Of a stretch of 64,000 nucleotides of DNA, positions 26,131 through 34,888 are shown one piece after another (positions within the stretch are counted from its first letter, which is position 1; each line of letters opens with the position of its first letter). The notes under the pieces are model-generated. The model saw only the letters and a program-made list of their open reading frames with translations, was not told the DNA's origin and searched no databases. Source of the stretch: Lysinibacillus telephonicus (GTDB lineage Bacteria > Bacillota > Bacilli > Bacillales_A > Planococcaceae); NCBI RefSeq assembly GCF_003966145.1, contig NZ_RXNR01000002.1, positions 1 to 64,000 of the forward strand. Direction: 5' to 3'. The position numbers were made by a program, and so were the translations under genes.

Positions 26131-26682
26131 ATGGGGTGTATAGCAATTAAAAGGCAAATTTGTCTTGTTACTTTTGTTTTGATTGTGATAATAAACATTT
26201 TAACAAGCTGTAGTCATCAAGTAGATGAACTAGATAGTAAACCTATAACTTCAAGTATTAAAAGCCCAGATTTTACGCTGCAAGTGACAGCACCAATGAA
26301 CGTAAAAGCAAAAGAAGAATTTAAAGTGTTTGTGAAGTTTACTTATGAAGGTAAAAAAACAAAACTCCTTCAATATTCAGGAGACAAAATAAACTTTATT
26401 CTTTATAACGAAGAAATGGAAGTATATTATGAGTCGGGTTATCCGGATATAGCGAATTTAGAAAATGTTCAACCTGGAGACATTTCTCAATTGGAAGAAA
26501 GCTTCATATTAGAAAAGGGAAAATATTATTTAGCTGTAAGAACATCAAGTTTGTCTTTAGATGGAATTAGTATTAAGGGCGTTGGAAATGAAGATTATAT
26601 AACAGAGGATGTGTCACCTCTCAAACTACGAATGGAGGAAAGTAAAATTACTCTTGGACCAATTGTTATTGAAGCTTATTAA
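26131..26682 (+). CDS. Putative lipoprotein of unknown function
   Basis: A 183-aa exported lipoprotein. The hydrophobic N-terminal helix ends in the lipobox LTSC, so the mature protein starts at a lipidated Cys near residue 26. The rest looks like a single beta-sandwich: FTLQVTAPMNVKAKEEFKVFVKFTY then IVIEAY at the C-terminus, with strands similar in layout to BsuPI/Ig-like domains. No catalytic motif is visible. ATG at 26131 lacks a good ribosome binding site, and the true start could be a nearby non-ATG codon. The gene stands alone between pbuX and the convergent kinase gene. Confidence 0.65.
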   Translation: MGCIAIKRQICLVTFVLIVIINILTSCSHQVDELDSKPITSSIKSPDFTLQVTAPMNVKAKEEFKVFVKFTYEGKKTKLLQYSGDKINFILYNEEMEVYYESGYPDIANLENVQPGDISQLEESFILEKGKYYLAVRTSSLSLDGISIKGVGNEDYITEDVSPLKLRMEESKITLGPIVIEAY

Positions 26683-26709
26683 AGGAGAAAAACGAGTTGT
26701 TTTTCTCCT
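26683..26709 (-). terminator. Terminator hairpin after kinase gene
   Basis: AGGAGAAAAAC and GTTTTTCTCCT form a perfect 11-bp stem. The T tract on either strand is short. It lies between convergent genes. Confidence 0.55.
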
Positions 26710-26715
26710 AAAAAA

Positions 26716-27666
26716 CTAACGTGATAAAACCTCTTCCAAAGAAGGTATCGCTTCGATTGCACCCATTTTTTCACAAACCATTGCCCCGACTTTGTTGCTG
26801 AAATGAATGATGGTTTTCCAGTCTGTGAATGAAATGGACTTTGGATGTTCAAGTTTGCTTAATTGATGTAATGTCGCTCCAACAAAAGCATCTCCTGCTC
26901 CTGTTGTATCTATTGCTTTAATAGGGATGCTACTAATGGTACTTGATTCGCCGCTATATGATAGGAAAGTTCCATCCTTCCCGAGAGTAACTGCAATACA
27001 GTTAGCCCCCAATCGATGCAATATAGAAACAGCCTTCTGTATGTTGTCTTCTTTCGTTAATAAAAATAATTCCTCGTCACTTACCTTTAAAAAATCACAA
27101 TGTGGTAGATAGTTAAGAATAATTTTTATAAATTCCTCCTCCCGCCCTTGCCATAAATCAGTTCGAAAATTTGGATCAAAGGAAATAAAGCAGCGATTAT
27201 TTTTTGCATAAGTAAATATTTCTTTATATGTTTGATTAAAAGGGGGGGTTAATAGAGCCGTTGCTGAACCAAAATGTATTATTTTCATTGCACCCACGAT
27301 TTCTAAAGGAACATCATCCAATGTTAAATTGGCATCCGCTCCTCGATTGAAAACAAAATCTCTTTGCCCATCTTCTCCTAATGACACGAACGCCAATGTT
27401 GTAGGAGATGAAGAATCTTTTACTAGCAGATTTGTATGTACACCCACAGATTGCAATGTTTCTTCAAGAAAATCCCCAAATGGATCGGCCCCGACTTTAC
27501 CTAAAAAAATAGCTTCTCCACCTAATTTTGAAATTGCTGCACAAACATTAGCGGGAGCACCACCAGCTTTTTTTATAAAAGTTTGGCTTTTCTTAAGGCT
27601 GACATTTGCCTCATGAGAAAAAAAGTCGATTAAACATTCCCCAACACATAAAATTGATTGATTCAT
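26716..27666 (-). CDS. PfkB-family sugar kinase, fructokinase-like
   Basis: A 316-aa ribokinase/PfkB-family kinase, most like bacterial fructokinase. The N-terminal LCVGECLIDFFS and the sugar-binding KKAGGAPANVCAAISKLGG are family signatures, as are GADPFGDFLEETLQ and FDPNFRTDLW. The anion hole and catalytic base are in DTTGAGDAFVGA near residue 258. It phosphorylates a sugar with ATP in the cytosol. No PTS, sucrose or other sugar gene is adjacent, so the substrate is inferred. The ribosome binding site AAAGG lies upstream of ATG 27666. Confidence 0.9.
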   Translation of the reverse strand: MNQSILCVGECLIDFFSHEANVSLKKSQTFIKKAGGAPANVCAAISKLGGEAIFLGKVGADPFGDFLEETLQSVGVHTNLLVKDSSSPTTLAFVSLGEDGQRDFVFNRGADANLTLDDVPLEIVGAMKIIHFGSATALLTPPFNQTYKEIFTYAKNNRCFISFDPNFRTDLWQGREEEFIKIILNYLPHCDFLKVSDEELFLLTKEDNIQKAVSILHRLGANCIAVTLGKDGTFLSYSGESSTISSIPIKAIDTTGAGDAFVGATLHQLSKLEHPKSISFTDWKTIIHFSNKVGAMVCEKMGAIEAIPSLEEVLSR

Positions 27667-27989
27667 ATTGCAAGTCCTTTCAAAAGGTTATTTAAACCAT
27701 AAAGTTCTATTCCTTAAAATAAAATTCCTCTAAAAAAGTTTTCGACATTCTTACTATATGAAAATAGGTGAAAGAAGTAAAACTAAACAAAATAATTAGT
27801 GTAGTAGGTGTTTTTGAACGTTAAAAATTATTTTAAAACATTATTTTTCAAATAAAGAAAAAACCACTTGCTCTCCTATTTTAGAGGAAGCAAGTGGTTT
27901 TTAATAATGAACGAATAGAATAGGAATTATTAATGATGGTTGCCTTTATTAATCTAGGTTAGGAACCTATGATTATATTTACTATAACT
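27667..27989. other. Intergenic region between kinase and lrp-like gene
   Basis: About 320 bp. The left part should hold the minus-strand promoter of the kinase gene, but no well-spaced hexamers were found. The terminator at 27858-27904 belongs to the regulator gene to its right. Nothing else is recognised. Confidence 0.4.
27858..27904 (-). terminator. Terminator after Lrp-family gene
   Basis: AAAACCACTTGCTCTCCT pairs with AGAGGAAGCAAGTGGTTTT with one bulge, flanked by A and T runs so it can act on both strands. Confidence 0.85.
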
Positions 27990-28430
27990 TTAATTAGAAT
28001 CAAATTTTATATTAGTTTGAACACGTGAAAAAACAAAATGTGTTACAGTCTGTGCAAAGGGACTGACTTTATCAATAAACTCTTCTGCTTTAGCAAGAGT
28101 TTCAAATTGCATTTTCAGCATATAACAGGCATTTCCTGCGATTCTATAACAAAACTCTACATTCGGAAGTTTCTCTATATAATTTCTAAAAGAATTATAT
28201 TCTCCGTTTTTAATCGTTGCCTCTATTATGCATTGTATCGGCAAACCTAATTTTTCGTAATCAACATCTAAGGTATATTTTTTTATTAATCCAAATGACT
28301 CCATTTGTCTTACTCTTTCTGTTACGGATGGAGAAGATAAATTTACCCTTCTTCCTAGTTCACTCATGGATAAACGACTATTATTTAGTAATTCATCCAG
28401 TATTCTCTTATCAATATCATCTATTTTCAT
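27990..28430 (-). CDS. Lrp/AsnC-family transcriptional regulator
   Basis: A 146-aa regulator. The N-terminal winged HTH is IDDIDKRILDELLNNSRLSMSELGRRVNLSSPSVTERVRQMESFGLIKKY. The C-terminal RAM/AsnC effector domain (about 65-140) includes CYRIAGNACYMLKM and the last strand VTHFVFSRVQTNIKF. Such proteins sense amino acids and form octamers. ATG at 28430 is chosen because the HTH begins there; AGGAGG lies 13 bases upstream, rather far. An in-frame ATG at 28466 has no binding site. The gene is divergent from the CMD-like gene at 28564, a likely target. Confidence 0.9.
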   Translation of the reverse strand: MKIDDIDKRILDELLNNSRLSMSELGRRVNLSSPSVTERVRQMESFGLIKKYTLDVDYEKLGLPIQCIIEATIKNGEYNSFRNYIEKLPNVEFCYRIAGNACYMLKMQFETLAKAEEFIDKVSPFAQTVTHFVFSRVQTNIKFDSN

Positions 28431-28563
28431 TTTTAATGTAAATCCTCCTGTATTCGTTAATTTCATAAAGAACTAATTTAATATTTGTTTTGAATTAAAT
28501 GTGATTATATATTTTGCTTTATTATAATTAAATCATATTAAATATAACAGGGAGGTACCTTAT

Positions 28564-29031
28564 ATGACAAGGATTATTGAATCTAAATTTAGAGAAACTC
28601 CTTTTCAAAGGCTTTTAGGATATAACAAAGAAGTGATGGCAAGGTGGTCGCAGTTAGGAGATGTTCTAGAAAAGGATGGACTGCTCTCTGCTGAATTAAA
28701 AGAACAAGTTAGAAGGACATTAGCCCAAAGTAATGGCTGTGAATATTTCACAGCAAAAGGAAAACCAGATCCTTCTATGTTTGATGAAAAAACATTGATT
28801 GCAGTAACATTTGCAGAAGCTTTTTTAAAACATAGAAGTGATATATCCGATTCACATTTTAATATTTTAAAGGAATATTTTACTGAAGAAGAAATAAGTG
28901 AACTATGTGCATTTATTACTTTTACTACGGCTCAGCAATATTTTGGTGCAATAATGAAATTAGAAACTATTGAAAAAATTACTTTCAATAAGTTGCTTTT
29001 TCAAATTTTGGATGGAAGGCAAATGAAATAA
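28564..29031 (+). CDS. Carboxymuconolactone decarboxylase/AhpD-like protein
   Basis: A 155-aa all-helical protein with the general layout of the CMD/AhpD family: MARWSQLGDVL, then LLSAELKEQVRRTLAQSNGCEYFTAKGKP, then EKTLIAVTFAEAFLKH. The usual CxxC redox pair of AhpD is replaced by NGCEYF with a single Cys, so peroxidase-reductase activity is doubtful. Assignment rests on pattern similarity. A strong AGGGAGG precedes the ATG. It is divergent from the Lrp-type regulator, which probably controls it. Monocistronic. Confidence 0.65.
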   Translation: MTRIIESKFRETPFQRLLGYNKEVMARWSQLGDVLEKDGLLSAELKEQVRRTLAQSNGCEYFTAKGKPDPSMFDEKTLIAVTFAEAFLKHRSDISDSHFNILKEYFTEEEISELCAFITFTTAQQYFGAIMKLETIEKITFNKLLFQILDGRQMK

Positions 29032-29114
29032 ACAAGTCTATTATCATGTAAATGGAACTACGTTTAATAGAATGATGGAGTGCCTAAGAAATCGAAATAA
29101 AGTTCCTTATTAAA

Positions 29115-29167
29115 GAGAGCTGTCCTAAAAGTTATTATTTCGAACTTTTGGATAGCTCTCATTATTT
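29115..29167. terminator. Hairpin after CMD-like gene
   Basis: GAGAGCTGTCC plus AAAAGTT pairs with AACTTTTGGATAGCTCTC around ATTATTTCG. The following T tract is modest. It lies between convergent genes. Confidence 0.65.
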
Positions 29168-29198
29168 AAAAGTTCTTTATTAATTCTTAACATCCAAT

Positions 29199-30575
29199 CT
29201 ACAAGGTTAAAAATTTGTTTGCAGTAATATTATTTTTCCTGTTTGCAACTAAATTAATACAGTGAGCAAGTCGTTCCACGCCAAGTTTAATTTTACTCTC
29301 TTCCACTTGTGAAATGCTAAGTCGAAGTTGGTTTTCCTTTTTGAATTCTGGTAAAAAAAATCTAGATGCATCATCAACATAAATATGCTGCTCGTTAAGC
29401 ATATGAACTATCTGTTTTGCTGTCACATTCCCTGGCAAACTAATGGAAAGATAAAATCCTGAAGTTGGTTTAGAATAATAAGCATTATCTGGCAGCAATA
29501 ATTCACAAGCATCTAGAAGGATTTGCATTTTAGTACGGTATACCTCTTTTATTTTTTTAAGATGACTATTAAACATCCCGCTTTTTAAATAAATTTCCAG
29601 AGCACCTTGCGAAAGAGCTGAGCTATTAAAATCAGAACTGAATTTATATCGTAAAAAATTGTTAATCATTAATGGCGGGAGAACGACAGTAGCAATCCTT
29701 AATCCCGGGAGGAAAATTTTCGAAAAGCTTTTAATGTAAATCACTCTCCCAGAAGGGTTAAAAGCAAAAAAGGGGTCCGATTTTGTATCTGGATCAAGGT
29801 CACCTAAAAAATCATCTTCCACAATATAAACATCGTATTTTTCTGCTAGTTCCACGATTTTTTTCTTTTCACTATTCGTGTAACAATGTCCAAGTGGATT
29901 GTGAAATCTCGGGATAATATAGAAAAACTTTATATCATTATTTCGAAAAATGTATTCCAGACGATCAAGATCGATTCCATTCATCGATAACTCAATTCCA
30001 AAGGTATTGGCTTGGTGAAGGGAGATGGATTCAATAAATCCAAAATAAGTAGGCTGTTCTATCAAAATATTTCTTTTTCCGTTTGGAAATGGCATGGAAA
30101 CTAATAAATTAAGAGCTTGCTGCGAGCCGGATACAACGATTAATCTTTCAGGGTTAGTGAACACCTGTAAATCCTGCAAATATTTCACTAACTGTACACG
30201 TAATGAATAAGAACCTTGTTGATCAGAGTATGTAAAAAGCTCTTCTTTATATTGTTCAATTGCTTGATTTATACAATGTTGAAATTCAAGATAAGGCATA
30301 ACATTTTTATCCGGACCGGCAGATAAGAAATCAATGACCTCATTTTCATTCGATGCATTTTGATATTCATTCACAACGTAGTAGCCGCTTTTAGAAATAG
30401 AATAAATTAAATGCTCTTTTTCTAGTTCGGTATATGCTTTTATAACTGTATTTTTGCTGCATGAAAAATGCTCAGATAGCTGACGAACAGAAGGGAGTTT
30501 ACTCCCTGCAATAAGTGATCCATTTGCAAGCCTAAGCTTAATTTCCCCCATTATTTTCAAATATTTTGAGCTCAT
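29199..30575 (-). CDS. MocR/PdxR-type regulator (GntR HTH fused to aminotransferase fold)
   Basis: A 458-aa MocR-family regulator. Residues 1-68 are a GntR-type winged HTH (GSKLPSVRQLSEHFSCSKNTVIKAYTELEKEHLI). The rest, from about 80, is a type I aminotransferase fold that binds PLP. The PLP lysine is in IYIKSFSKIFLPGLRI, and FHNPLGHCYTNSEKKKIVELAEKYDVYIVEDDFLGDL holds the Asn and Asp contacts. Such proteins respond to PLP or amino acid ligands and usually control a divergent gene. AGGAGGGG lies upstream of ATG 30575. The divergent partner is an EamA exporter; three GGTACA-type motifs lie between them. Confidence 0.93.
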   Translation of the reverse strand: MSSKYLKIMGEIKLRLANGSLIAGSKLPSVRQLSEHFSCSKNTVIKAYTELEKEHLIYSISKSGYYVVNEYQNASNENEVIDFLSAGPDKNVMPYLEFQHCINQAIEQYKEELFTYSDQQGSYSLRVQLVKYLQDLQVFTNPERLIVVSGSQQALNLLVSMPFPNGKRNILIEQPTYFGFIESISLHQANTFGIELSMNGIDLDRLEYIFRNNDIKFFYIIPRFHNPLGHCYTNSEKKKIVELAEKYDVYIVEDDFLGDLDPDTKSDPFFAFNPSGRVIYIKSFSKIFLPGLRIATVVLPPLMINNFLRYKFSSDFNSSALSQGALEIYLKSGMFNSHLKKIKEVYRTKMQILLDACELLLPDNAYYSKPTSGFYLSISLPGNVTAKQIVHMLNEQHIYVDDASRFFLPEFKKENQLRLSISQVEESKIKLGVERLAHCINLVANRKNNITANKFLTL

Positions 30576-30592
30576 TTATCGCCCCTCCTATG

Positions 30593-30702
30593 TGTACCAG
30601 TACAGATGTGTGAAAATAGAATGTTTTTATTGTTTGTACCCCGTTATTATGTTAATTATATCAAAACTGTTTTTCGTAAAGGAAGGAAATGGTACAGATA
30701 TG
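30593..30702. promoter_or_regulatory. Candidate MocR operator region
   Basis: The mocR-eamA intergenic region contains TGTACC at 30593 and at 30635 (42 bp apart, about four helical turns) and the inverse GGTACA at 30691. The first and last are each part of a longer GTACAGATRTG repeat (30600-30610 and 30692-30702). Spaced direct repeats are typical MocR sites. Assignment is inference. Confidence 0.45.
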
Positions 30703-30731
30703 ATAAAGATTAATATGGGGGTAGGGTAAGG

Positions 30732-31640
30732 ATGCAGAGAGAAAAATTTGGATTACTCTTGGGATTGCTAGGTGTTATTTGCTTTAGCTTAACGCTCCCT
30801 TCTACGAGTATTGCAGTAGAGTATTTTGGGACCACTGTCGTTGGTTTAGGTAGAACAGTCGTAGCCGCCATTTTAGTAGCTTTGGTATTGATTGTTCGAA
30901 AAGAAAAACTTCCTTCTCTTCGCCAATTCAAAAGCCTAGCGATTGTTGCTTTAGGAGCAGTTTTAGGATTTCCTCTCCTCACTTCTTGGGCAATGGAATC
31001 TTTGCCTGTTTCCCATGGAGCGGTTGAATTAGCCTTGTTGCCATTAGCAACAGCTGGATTTGCTATGTTTAGAGCAGGTGAAGTGCCGTCTATTAAATTC
31101 TGGATTTCAAGTGTCATCGGTTCCCTAGCTGTTATTATGTATGCACTTCATCTTGGATTTGGACAATTGCAATTTGCGGATTTAGCTTTACTTGCAGCAG
31201 TTATTATACTAGGACTTAGTTACGCGGAAGGTGGAAGATTAGCAAAAGAGCTGGGAAGCTGGCAGGTGATTGCTTGGGCCATTATGATCGGTGCTCCATT
31301 TTTCATTATTCCGGTTGGGCTTAATCTGACAACAGAAATGATCAACGCACCTTTTCAAGCTTGGATTAGCTTTATTTATCTTGCAGTAGTTAGTCAATTT
31401 TTAGCATATGTTGCTTGGTATAGCGGAATGGCTATGGGTGGAATAGCAAGAGTAAGTCAAATTCAGTACTTACAGCCATTTTTAATGATTTTATTTGCGA
31501 CAGTATTTCTAGGTGAATCTATCACATTTTTCACTATTGTTATAGCATTGATTGTTGTTATTTCAGTTATTTTAGGCAAAAATGCTCCTGTATCAAAAAA
31601 AGGTGATGCATTAGAGGAAAACCCTGTTAAAAGAGCGTAA
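30732..31640 (+). CDS. EamA/DMT-family exporter
   Basis: A 302-aa drug/metabolite transporter with about ten membrane helices in two EamA repeats. Signatures are LLGLLGVICFSLTLPSTSIAVEYFGTTVVGLGRTVVAAILVAL in the first repeat and WYSGMAMGGIARVSQIQYLQPFLMILFATVFLGE in the second. Family members export amino acids, purines and other metabolites. The start ATG 30732 follows a G-rich GGGGGTAGGGTAAGG. It is divergent from the MocR regulator, which probably controls it in response to its PLP-linked ligand. The substrate is unknown; amine or amino acid export would fit the regulator type. Confidence 0.88.
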   Translation: MQREKFGLLLGLLGVICFSLTLPSTSIAVEYFGTTVVGLGRTVVAAILVALVLIVRKEKLPSLRQFKSLAIVALGAVLGFPLLTSWAMESLPVSHGAVELALLPLATAGFAMFRAGEVPSIKFWISSVIGSLAVIMYALHLGFGQLQFADLALLAAVIILGLSYAEGGRLAKELGSWQVIAWAIMIGAPFFIIPVGLNLTTEMINAPFQAWISFIYLAVVSQFLAYVAWYSGMAMGGIARVSQIQYLQPFLMILFATVFLGESITFFTIVIALIVVISVILGKNAPVSKKGDALEENPVKRA

Positions 31641-31835
31641 GGGTTAAACTACTAGGAAAAACATAACTATCTTTTCACTTTCTAACGGGGAATTTAGATT
31701 CATGGTTTATTGGATGATGTTGGTGAAGAACAATAAGTAGATTATTTGAAAGAATTCATTAGAATCGGATAACTTATGAAAATTGATTGGAGTGAAGGGT
31801 GGAAGCGTAACGGAATGGATTAATTTTCTTCATGT

Positions 31836-31875
31836 AAAAAACGTCATTTTTTATCAAGAAAAATGACGTTTTTTA
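31836..31875. terminator. Bidirectional terminator between eamA and lutC
   Basis: AAAACGTCATTTTT pairs perfectly with AAAAATGACGTTTT around TATCAAG, with A and T runs on both sides. Confidence 0.92.
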
Positions 31876-31913
31876 ACATTGCCCTGTTCTATTTCTACTT
31901 AATAGGCTTTGAT

Positions 31914-32603
31914 CTAGTAATCTTCAACAATCACATATGTCATTTGAACAGGGCCATGAACACCAACAACTAGGTTCATTTCAATATCTGCCGAGTTGCT
32001 CGGACCTGTAATGAAGTTAATGCATGAAGATACTGGTCCGTCAATGCTTCTTAAAAACTGAGCAGCCTGAGTAAAGCGTGGAACAATTGAACTTTTTGGC
32101 ACGATGGCAATCGAGTTTGTTGGTAAGAAAGAAATTACACGACCTTTCTTTTCGTTTGTTTGCAACATAATCGTACCTGACTCAGCAAGTGTAACATCGC
32201 TAATGACTATACCAATATTCGCTTGATCTGCAATTGTTATGTTTTGCTCCAATAATTCTGGTTGCCACTTGAAGCTTTCGGGCTGGGATTGCAAGAAAGA
32301 ATCAATTCGCAGCTCACTAAAACGATTGTCGTCAGTGTATATAATCGAGCCGTTGCCATATTGATCAAAAATTATTTTTAAGGTTTCAGCTAAAGATGCA
32401 CTATCACAAAGGTGAACGGAAGTATGGATGTTTTGACATTGCTCTATTAATATTTGAACCAATTCATCCTTTGATGTGTTTTTTAACACTTCATGCTGAG
32501 GCAGATGATTCCAACGGATTTCAGGTTTTTTGGTAAGAGGTGCAGTACGTCCTAATTTTTCGGATATCGTTTGTAAAAAAGAATCTCGGTTTTGAATCGT
32601 CAT
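31914..32603 (-). CDS. lutC: Lactate utilisation protein C
   Basis: A 229-aa LUD-domain protein, third subunit of the LutABC L-lactate oxidase system that turns lactate to pyruvate. The core is [31 protein letters not shown] (about 130-160), [13 protein letters not shown], and the C-terminal [30 protein letters not shown], which is the LutC signature. ATG at 32603 overlaps the lutB stop by four bases (ATGA), with GGAGG upstream, showing translational coupling. It is the last gene of a lutA-lutB-lutC operon. Iron control of the operon is suggested by the C-rich RNA candidate upstream of fumC. Confidence 0.95.
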   Translation of the reverse strand: MTIQNRDSFLQTISEKLGRTAPLTKKPEIRWNHLPQHEVLKNTSKDELVQILIEQCQNIHTSVHLCDSASLAETLKIIFDQYGNGSIIYTDDNRFSELRIDSFLQSQPESFKWQPELLEQNITIADQANIGIVISDVTLAESGTIMLQTNEKKGRVISFLPTNSIAIVPKSSIVPRFTQAAQFLRSIDGPVSSCINFITGPSNSADIEMNLVVGVHGPVQMTYVIVEDY

Positions 32604-34030
32604 GATGGATTACCTCCTTTGTTCCGTTTTTCGAACCAATCACGGAACCGTTCCTTTTCAGGAGAAGGGAAGTCGCGTATTTCGGTCCAGTTTTTTAACG
32701 GTCCAGGTCCTTTTTTTATTTTCTCTTCATTAACAAAAGGCTTCATAACAGTAGAGGCCACTTTCGATCCTAATTTATAGACAGTGCTTGAGCCAGTTCC
32801 AAAACCAAATGCCTGCATTAAGGCAGTTTCACTTAGTGGTGCGCGCCCCTCTTTTTCAACGATAACTTCCCTATGTTTATGAAGCAATTGATGAAGCGGA
32901 ATTTTCACCGGGCACACCTCTGTGCATGCACCACATAAAGTAGATGCATAAGGCAATTCTTTATAATCATCATAGCCGCCAAGAAGAGGGGAGAGAACTG
33001 CTCCAATCGGGCCAGAATAAATGGAGCCGTATGCGTGGCCTCCAATATGACGATAAACTGGACAAGCATTAACACATGCTGCACAACGGATGCATTGTAA
33101 AATTGATTGGAATTCTCCGCCTAAAATAGAAGAACGTCCGTTATCGACTATGACGAGATGAAATTCTTCCGGTCCATCTACTTCAAAAGGTTGTTTTGCT
33201 CCTGTTAAAACTGTAATATAGCTAGTTAGCTTTTGACCGACAGCACTTCTAGTTAACATGCTGACAAGTACTTCCATTTCTTCAAACGTTGGCACTAAAC
33301 GTTCCATTCCCATTACCGTAATTTGCGTTTTTGGCAATGCGGATACTAGATCAGCGTTGCCTTCATTTGTTACTAAACAGATGGAACCTGTCTCTGCAAC
33401 AGCAAAATTACAGCCAGTAATGCCGATATCTGCAGATAAAAATTCTTCCCTTAATACTTTACGAGCATGCAATGCTAGCTCTTCAGGTTTCGAAGTATTT
33501 GTGTATTCGATTTTGTCGGCAAAAACTTCTCGAATTTGATCCTTATTTTTGTGAAGAGCAGGTGCTACAATATGTGACGGTGGATCGTGGTCGTCAAGCT
33601 GCAAAATGTATTCGCCTAAATCTGTTTCAACAACGGAACAGCCGATTTCATCTAAATGTTGATTTAAATTTATTTCTTCCGTGACCATCGATTTTGATTT
33701 TACGATTTTCTTTGCTTCTTTTTGTTTTGCGATGGAAACGATATAATTTGAAGCTTCTTCAGCAGTTTGAGCAAAAAATACGTGCCCACCACGTTTTGAC
33801 ACATTTTCGCTTAACTCATACAAGTAGTAGTCAAGATTTTGTAAAACATGTTGACGAATTTCTTCACCATGATTTCGCCATTCTTCCCAATTTCCTAAAC
33901 TTTCCGCTGCCAGGCTTCGTCTGGATTGCAACCTCTCTTGAGCAGAAGCAACAGCATTTCTCATAAAGTCATTTTTTAAATTTGTTTCTAATCTATCAGT
34001 AAATTTATCATTCGATATTTTCATTGCCAT
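32600..34030 (-). CDS. lutB: Lactate utilisation iron-sulfur protein B
   Basis: A 476-aa iron-sulfur subunit of LutABC. The N-terminal two-thirds is a LUD domain containing [29 protein letters not shown]. The C-terminal ferredoxin-like part binds two 4Fe-4S clusters through [20 protein letters not shown] (about residues 309-328) and [13 protein letters not shown] (about 357-369). The tail [16 protein letters not shown] is also typical. The ribosome binding site is AGGGGG, eight bases before ATG 34030, matching the loop of the C-rich RNA candidate. It is 28 bp downstream of lutA and overlaps lutC by four bases. Confidence 0.96.
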   Translation of the reverse strand: MAMKISNDKFTDRLETNLKNDFMRNAVASAQERLQSRRSLAAESLGNWEEWRNHGEEIRQHVLQNLDYYLYELSENVSKRGGHVFFAQTAEEASNYIVSIAKQKEAKKIVKSKSMVTEEINLNQHLDEIGCSVVETDLGEYILQLDDHDPPSHIVAPALHKNKDQIREVFADKIEYTNTSKPEELALHARKVLREEFLSADIGITGCNFAVAETGSICLVTNEGNADLVSALPKTQITVMGMERLVPTFEEMEVLVSMLTRSAVGQKLTSYITVLTGAKQPFEVDGPEEFHLVIVDNGRSSILGGEFQSILQCIRCAACVNACPVYRHIGGHAYGSIYSGPIGAVLSPLLGGYDDYKELPYASTLCGACTEVCPVKIPLHQLLHKHREVIVEKEGRAPLSETALMQAFGFGTGSSTVYKLGSKVASTVMKPFVNEEKIKKGPGPLKNWTEIRDFPSPEKERFRDWFEKRNKGGNPS

Positions 34031-34058
34031 AGAAAAGGCCCCCTAAAAGATTAATGAA

Positions 34059-34775
34059 CTAATGACAATTTAAAACTTCTGCAATATGCAAGGTTTGTAT
34101 ATTTAAATCTTTCCGGTCAATTCGACCACCGATATTCATTAAACACCCAGCATCAGAACCGATTAAATAATGTACATCTGTTTCTTGCACCGACGATACT
34201 TTTTCATCTACCATCTTTTCGGAGATTTTCCCCATTTTGACGGAAAAAGTCCCACCAAATCCACAGCAATTTTCTTTTAGAGGCAATTCAATTAATTCTA
34301 GTCCTTTAACATGCTTAAGGAGTGTTAATGGAGCATTTTTTACTTGCAACAACCTTGTCATATGACAAGATGGATGATATGTTGCTCTTCCATTAAGCTT
34401 TGCTCCTACATCTTCTACTTTAAGAACGTCTACAATAAATTGAGTTAACTCAAAAGTTTTACTAGCAATCTCTTTTGCACGACCCTGCCATTCAGAGTCT
34501 CCTTGAAAGATGTGCTCATAATCCTTAATCATATTGGCACACGAGCCGGAAGGGCAGACAATGTATTCAGACTTTTCAAATGCTCGAATCGTATTTTTCA
34601 TTGCTTCTTTTGATACTTTTACATACCCGCTATTATAGGCAGGCTGCCCACAGCAAGTTTGTTCCTTTGGAAATTCTACTTCGCAATTTAATCTCTCTAA
34701 AAGTTCAACGGTGCTTTTGCCAATGTTGCTTTGAAACATATCGACTAAGCAGGTTGCAAATAATGAAACTTTCAT
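34059..34775 (-). CDS. lutA: Lactate utilisation protein A
   Basis: A 238-aa CCG-domain iron-sulfur protein, the first subunit of LutABC. Both cysteine-rich CCG motifs are intact: [12 protein letters not shown] (about 41-52) and [12 protein letters not shown] (about 170-181). They are joined by [11 protein letters not shown]. These motifs bind non-cubane or 4Fe-4S clusters and pass electrons to quinone. The ribosome binding site has six G in a row (AGGGGGG), seven bases before ATG 34775. This is unlike the usual AGGAGG and is complementary to the C-rich loop of the RNA candidate at 37171-37262. The promoter and a dyad operator lie just upstream. Confidence 0.96.
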   Translation of the reverse strand: MKVSLFATCLVDMFQSNIGKSTVELLERLNCEVEFPKEQTCCGQPAYNSGYVKVSKEAMKNTIRAFEKSEYIVCPSGSCANMIKDYEHIFQGDSEWQGRAKEIASKTFELTQFIVDVLKVEDVGAKLNGRATYHPSCHMTRLLQVKNAPLTLLKHVKGLELIELPLKENCCGFGGTFSVKMGKISEKMVDEKVSSVQETDVHYLIGSDAGCLMNIGGRIDRKDLNIQTLHIAEVLNCH

Positions 34776-34796
34776 AAAATCCCCCCTATTAAGAAC

Positions 34797-34825
34797 ACTT
34801 TACAATTTATGTTATTTATAGTCAA
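34797..34825 (-). promoter_or_regulatory. lut operon promoter
   Basis: On the minus strand, TTGACT (34825-34820), 17-bp spacer, TAAAGT (34802-34797), about 20 bp before lutA. The -35 overlaps one arm of the dyad at 34817-34845. Confidence 0.6.
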
Positions 34826-34845
34826 CAGCTCATATGATGACTATA
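34817..34845. promoter_or_regulatory. Dyad over lut promoter, candidate LutR operator
   Basis: TATAGTCA (34817-34824) and TGACTATA (34838-34845) form an inverted repeat spaced by 13 bp, covering the -35 of the lut promoter. Placement over the promoter next to a FadR-type regulator suggests repression. CTATAGAATAAAA recurs at 34841 and near 35669 upstream of lutR. Confidence 0.5.
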
Positions 34846-34888
34846 GAATAAAAGTTTAAAATAGAATAAATTTATCTATTTTAAGGGA

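Noticed and set aside
31690-31830. Short coding-like stretch after the EamA gene (LLDDVGEEQ then VDYLKEFIRIG)
   Set aside because: Interrupted by a stop, too short, no start or ribosome binding site; chance cannot be excluded.
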